From Roseitalea porphyridii (lineage in GTDB: Bacteria; Pseudomonadota; Alphaproteobacteria; Rhizobiales; Rhizobiaceae), in assembly GCF_004331955.1 (NCBI RefSeq), contig NZ_CP036532.1, forward strand, positions 744,001 through 808,000: DNA of 64,000 nt, written 5' to 3'. The position numbers and the translations under genes were made by a program. Positions within the stretch are counted from its first letter, which is position 1; every line of letters starts with the position of its first letter. Shown here piece after piece: positions 60,802 through 64,000 of this stretch. Under the pieces are notes generated by a model that was not told the DNA's origin, did no database searches, and saw nothing but the letters and a program-made list of their open reading frames with translations.

Positions 60802-62438
60802 TGCGCCGGTTGTTCGAGAAATATTTCCGGCGAGCTGCTGACAACCGCAAGCAGCGCAGGAAGATACAAAGTCAGATCAGACGGGTTATCGGCCTGAGCC
60901 TCAAACTCGGCAAGCCGATATTCGAACCTGACAGCACGACCTCCTGGATCGTTTACGCCGCTTCGGGTGGCGGCAAGACAACCTGTGTTGCGGTGCCCGC
61001 AGTCCAAGCCATGCTTGCCGATCATCGCCGGGCCATCGTCATCAATGATGTGAAGTCGGGCGAGATCGCATTCCAGATCGCCAATATGTGCGTCAAGTAC
61101 GGACGCAAGTTCGCGGTCATCGACGACAGTTTCGTCATGGGAGCGGATTGCCCCTACCGGATCAGCATCAATCCGCTCGGCAACCTCATCGACGCCTATG
61201 AGCGAAGGGCTCCGGACCTTGCCCTGGAAGTCGAAACCGCCTCGCACACCTTTATCAAGGAACCGGAGGGAGGCGAGGACAAGAACTATTACTTCCGGCA
61301 GACGCCGCGCGAGATCATCGAACTCGCCATCCTTACCCTTCTTTCGCACAACTCGCGACTGTGCACGCCAGGTGGCCTTGCTGCATTTCTTGGCGACCCG
61401 GACGTGTGGAATCCCGCCGTCGATATCGAGGCCGAAGAAGGCGACGAACTGACCCGCTCGCGCGCCAAGCAGGTCCGGGAACTGCGCGACAACGACCCTG
61501 AGCATTACAGCCAGCACTATTTGGCCGCGCTCTCTGCCCTCCGCATCTTTCAAGTCGGCGGGCCGATGCACGAGGCCGGGCGCGATGCCGATATCACCCA
61601 TGCCGAGCTGCTTCGCGAGAGTTACATCGTTTGCCTCGTACAGAACCAGAAGAATGCCGCGCGGCTCGGCACCTATTACGGCCTTCACTTCAACGCGTTT
61701 CTGAGCGCCCAGCTCTCAGGGACATGTGGGCGCACGGACATCATTCTCGATGAAGCGGCGAACACGCCCGCCAGGGATCTGATCGAAAAAGTCACGATCT
61801 TCCGCGCTTACAAATTGCGCGTCATCTATATCGCCCAGTCGCGCGCCGACATGCAGCGCCAGAACGGCGAGAAGCTGATCGCGACGCTGGAAGATAATTG
61901 TCACAAACAGTTTCTGAAGCTGGCGAATTTCGAAGAGGCCGAACGGCTGTCAAAGGCGCTCGGTGAAGTCGACAATGTCAATTTCACCCAAGCAGAGAGC
62001 TTCGAGAAGCTTGACCTAACGCGAACCCACCAGACCGGCCGGGAGCGGATGTTCCCCGCCGATGAACTGCTCGCGCTCCCGAAAGACCAGCAAATATTGC
62101 TCCTCTCTGGGGTGGGCTTCGTTCACTGCCACACCGTTCGCCAGAACATGCTGGCACCAACCTGCGGAGGACCAATCATGATCGCTCTATTCCGCAGCTT
62201 GCGTTTCTTCGTGTGGGTTGTCGTGCCGGTCGCCGCATACCTGTTCTACCAGTTCATCGGCCTGCCGCACGTCATCTGGTCCTACTCGTTCCGCGACAAC
62301 GGAAGCCCGTACGATCTGTCGGTGCCGCGCTATTACACGCGCTGCACGTTTGTCGGGCCATACGGCGCCATCAACGCCCTCCCCAAGAACGGGAAGTGCG
62401 AATGGGTCCGCTTCTTCCGGGAAGAGGATGCGGGTTAA
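60801..62438 (+). CDS. VirD4/TraG-type IV coupling protein with C-terminal membrane extension
   Basis: The 545-residue coupling ATPase would bring the relaxase-DNA complex to a type IV secretion channel. Walker A AASGGGKT is at 53-60 and Walker B in DIILDEAAN near 313-321. Typical segments are INDVKSGEIAFQIA, INPLGNLID and VIYIAQSRADM. Two oddities appear. It begins directly with the ATPase domain and lacks the usual N-terminal helices. It also carries a C-terminal extension from residue 460 with one helix (LRFFVWVVVPVAAYLFYQFI). That extension starts at an internal ATG with its own GGAGG site. I use the ATG at 60801; a GTG at 60798 is possible. Confidence 0.87.
   Translation: MRRLFEKYFRRAADNRKQRRKIQSQIRRVIGLSLKLGKPIFEPDSTTSWIVYAASGGGKTTCVAVPAVQAMLADHRRAIVINDVKSGEIAFQIANMCVKYGRKFAVIDDSFVMGADCPYRISINPLGNLIDAYERRAPDLALEVETASHTFIKEPEGGEDKNYYFRQTPREIIELAILTLLSHNSRLCTPGGLAAFLGDPDVWNPAVDIEAEEGDELTRSRAKQVRELRDNDPEHYSQHYLAALSALRIFQVGGPMHEAGRDADITHAELLRESYIVCLVQNQKNAARLGTYYGLHFNAFLSAQLSGTCGRTDIILDEAANTPARDLIEKVTIFRAYKLRVIYIAQSRADMQRQNGEKLIATLEDNCHKQFLKLANFEEAERLSKALGEVDNVNFTQAESFEKLDLTRTHQTGRERMFPADELLALPKDQQILLLSGVGFVHCHTVRQNMLAPTCGGPIMIALFRSLRFFVWVVVPVAAYLFYQFIGLPHVIWSYSFRDNGSPYDLSVPRYYTRCTFVGPYGAINALPKNGKCEWVRFFREEDAG
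62178..62438 (+). other. Possible internal translation start giving an 86-residue membrane protein
   Basis: Inside the coupling-protein frame, GGAGG (62166-62170) lies 7 bases before an in-frame ATG (62178). From there the sequence reads as a small protein with one N-terminal helix and a periplasmic-looking tail. It may be made separately, or it may be a once separate gene fused by loss of the upstream stop. Confidence 0.35.
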
Positions 62439-62695
62439 TGGTTAGAGACAACTTTCAGCCACGGCGTCACCGGCCTCCACTTCAACCCGTGGCGCTCCCT
62501 CAGTTCAACACGCGTCATATGTTTCAGCACGGCCAGCACGGTGTCTTCATCGACTTCGCCGGAACGGATTTGCGCATCGCAATGCGCGCGATCCTGCAGG
62601 ACCAGATTGAAGGGCGCAATCGCGGTCCAGAACTCAAGATAGCTCATCGGCTCAAGCCAGGATTCGACATCATCGATGTATCTAAAATTTTTCAC
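62435..62695 (-). CDS. Small hypothetical protein
   Basis: An 86-residue soluble protein, KNFRYIDDVESWLEPMSYLE followed by FWTAIAPFNLVLQDRAHCDA and LKHMTRVELRERHGLKWRPV. The start is a GTG at 62695 without a clear ribosome site. The composition is protein-like and the opposite strand has nothing better, so I keep it with moderate confidence. It is convergent with the coupling-protein gene, with a four-base overlap. Confidence 0.5.
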   Translation of the reverse strand: MKNFRYIDDVESWLEPMSYLEFWTAIAPFNLVLQDRAHCDAQIRSGEVDEDTVLAVLKHMTRVELRERHGLKWRPVTPWLKVVSNH

Positions 62696-62757
62696 GCATC
62701 GATTTTAGCGAGCACGGTTCGGCGACTGCAAATTTCATGCGGAAAACGAGGCCAGCC

Positions 62758-63249
62758 ATGACTTCCCGGCCGCCCAACCTTTCCGATCAAATTCGCCAAA
62801 CCTTCAGGCTGGCAAACCTGCGCCATGAGGCTGCAAAAAGCCTGCGCGGCGAAGATCAGGTCGCCTACAACAAAGTGAGGACCGCCTATGCGGAGCAGCG
62901 AAAGACGGAAATCCACGCCTATCAAAGCGAATATCAGACGCGGGTCGAAGCCGAGCGCAGAAGGCTGATCGACAAGGCGGGACAGAAGAACAAGAGCTAC
63001 CAGCATCGCGGGATGGGAGCCGACAAGTTCGACGGCGACGCCATCACACGCCAGGCCGAGCGCAACGTCCGGCAGGATCATGAACAGACGCTCGCCCGCC
63101 TCGACCAACAGGAAACCGAAATCGTGGGCGGCATCCTGGAGCGCGCCGCGCATCGCCAAGAACAGCGCGAAACCCCCAAACGCCATTTCCAGAAAGCCGT
63201 CGACCGCCGCAGCGGCCAGGAACGCAGAACCACGCGAAGTCGAGAGTGA
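62758..63249 (+). CDS. Basic coiled-coil-like hypothetical protein
   Basis: A 163-residue highly charged, helical protein: LSDQIRQTFRLANLRHEAAK, VEAERRRLIDKAGQKNKSYQ and ERNVRQDHEQTLARLDQQET, ending in a basic arginine-rich tail. It may bind DNA or a transfer protein. I prefer this strand because the opposite-strand reading is hydrophobic by chance and has no start signal. The ATG at 62758 is chosen over 62737 for the GAGG before it. Confidence 0.6.
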   Translation: MTSRPPNLSDQIRQTFRLANLRHEAAKSLRGEDQVAYNKVRTAYAEQRKTEIHAYQSEYQTRVEAERRRLIDKAGQKNKSYQHRGMGADKFDGDAITRQAERNVRQDHEQTLARLDQQETEIVGGILERAAHRQEQRETPKRHFQKAVDRRSGQERRTTRSRE

Positions 63250-63290
63250 CCGGAGGCTTTGCGAGTAATGAGCAACAGAAATCAAAGCTT

Positions 63291-63311
63291 ATTTCAAATA
63301 TTACTTGAAAT
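63291..63311. promoter_or_regulatory. AT-rich inverted repeat before the last gene
   Basis: ATTTCAA (63291-63297) and TTGAAAT (63305-63311) are perfect inverted arms around 7 bases, in a strongly AT-rich 90-base stretch before the gene at 63376. It probably marks an operator overlapping the promoter. Confidence 0.4.
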
Positions 63312-63375
63312 ATATAGGAATTAATTCATAGTATGTTCCCTGTTTGTTCTAGATAACCGAAGAAAGGAGACGGAA

Positions 63376-64000
63376 ATGGAACACTACTACAATAATAATG
63401 AGAAGGAACGGGTCGCCAGTGCCCGCGAAAGCTTCTCAGGCCGGTTGCTCACCGACGCGCAATTCGGCGAGGCCATGGCCATCACCGGCATCATCGAGAG
63501 AGAAATCAAACGCGCAGGCGCCTTCAAGGAAAAGTTGGGCGACTATGCCCATGCCTTTGCCCGCACCGAAAGATTCGATGCGATGAAAGCCGAAACGATC
63601 CTGCGCGACCTCTTCAAGGAACGTACCGGCCAGACCATGAACCAGATGCGTGAAAGTCTGATCGAACGCGAGCAGGCAATCACCGATGATCAGCGCCAGC
63701 AGGCTTATCAGTACGCCTGCGATATCGGCGACATGATTGAGCAGGGAAACAAGCTGACATTTCATCGTGCGTGCGCGAGCCAGGCGCAAACTCTGGCGGG
63801 CGAATTGGGCGTAACCGATGTGGCCGCAAGGCGGATCATGTCGGAAGAGTTCAATGCAGCCGAAGGGTCGCAGCTCCATGAGTGGGGCAAGGAACTGGAT
63901 GAACAGTTCTACCGACCTCAGGTCGAAGCCGAGAAATCCCAACGCGAACAGGAACCGCAAGCACGGCGGCAAAACCGCACGAGAACGCGCCAGCGCGCAC
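63376..64000 (+). CDS. Hypothetical transfer-region protein (3' end beyond window)
   Basis: The frame is open from an ATG at 63376, with AAAGGAG 5 bases upstream, to the window edge. It gives 208 residues so far: NEKERVASARESFSGRLLTD, then FGEAMAITGIIEREIKRAGA and ERTGQTMNQMRESLIEREQA. From memory, proteins with this opening are common on rhizobial plasmids and integrative elements near transfer genes, always without known function. The visible end is becoming basic and Gln/Arg-rich, so a disordered or DNA-binding tail may follow. Confidence 0.75.
   Translation, partial: MEHYYNNNEKERVASARESFSGRLLTDAQFGEAMAITGIIEREIKRAGAFKEKLGDYAHAFARTERFDAMKAETILRDLFKERTGQTMNQMRESLIEREQAITDDQRQQAYQYACDIGDMIEQGNKLTFHRACASQAQTLAGELGVTDVAARRIMSEEFNAAEGSQLHEWGKELDEQFYRPQVEAEKSQREQEPQARRQNRTRTRQRA

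Noticed and set aside
62692-63285. Minus-strand open frame opposite the coiled-coil-like gene
   Set aside because: The plus-strand protein is highly charged and regular, with a start signal. The minus-strand reading is hydrophobic because it is the complement of charged codons.
36900-64000. CRISPR array or cas genes in the defence island
   Set aside because: No regularly spaced direct repeats and no Cas-like proteins are present.

Overview
The window looks like chromosomal DNA of an alphaproteobacterium of the order Hyphomicrobiales (Rhizobiales). The coding is GC-rich and dense. Shine-Dalgarno-led operons, a rhizobial-type alpha-glucoside locus (aglR-aglEFGAK order), dapD, pgi and a fused TRAP-TAXI transporter all fit that group. 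I cannot name the genus from sequence alone.

Positions 1 to about 36,900 are ordinary chromosome. They hold the 5' part of dapD and a LOG-family protein. A LysR-headed cluster (1.7-12.5 kb) follows, and its parts fit uptake and hydrolysis of hydantoin-like or N-carbamoyl compounds: a D-carbamoylase, two amidohydrolases, a TAXI-type TRAP transporter with its DUF1850 partner, a hydantoin/aspartate-type racemase and an M20 L-carbamoylase. Next is a PepSY / response regulator / histidine kinase operon with a likely direct-repeat regulon (12.5-15.6 kb), then an RND efflux pair, tRNA-Gln(UUG), the LacI-regulated agl operon (20.2-28.4 kb), two lipoproteins, an IlvD/Edd dehydratase, an XRE/DUF2975 pair, pgi, an acyl-CoA synthetase and a DUF924 protein.

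From about 36.9 kb to the end the character changes to an integrated mobile element. Base composition is more mixed and many small unknown genes appear. Transfer genes sit at both sides: mobC, relaxase and ardA at 37.2-39.5 kb, and a VirD4/TraG coupling protein with small membrane partners at 60.3-62.4 kb. No tra/virB channel genes are in view, so the element is either mobilizable or continues beyond 64 kb.

Between the transfer genes lies a defence island. Its most striking part is a two-gene short prokaryotic Argonaute system (40.0-44.1 kb). The Argonaute is a catalytically degenerate MID-PIWI protein. Its partner, encoded just upstream with a 35-base overlap, is an unusually long protein combining a SIR2 NADase-like domain, a Schlafen/RecG-like HATPase_c_4 region and a C-terminal APAZ-like region. 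Facing it is a six-gene operon with overlapping genes (52.3-44.1 kb): ribbon-helix-helix regulator, MmeI-like adenine methyltransferase, HEPN-like protein, PUA/GIY-YIG-like protein, DEAD/DEAH helicase and GIY-YIG nuclease. This looks like a restriction-modification-type defence system. To its right are a run of small exported or membrane proteins of unknown function, a decayed gene duplicate, a serine resolvase with a candidate crossover site, an ankyrin protein and several strong inverted repeats.
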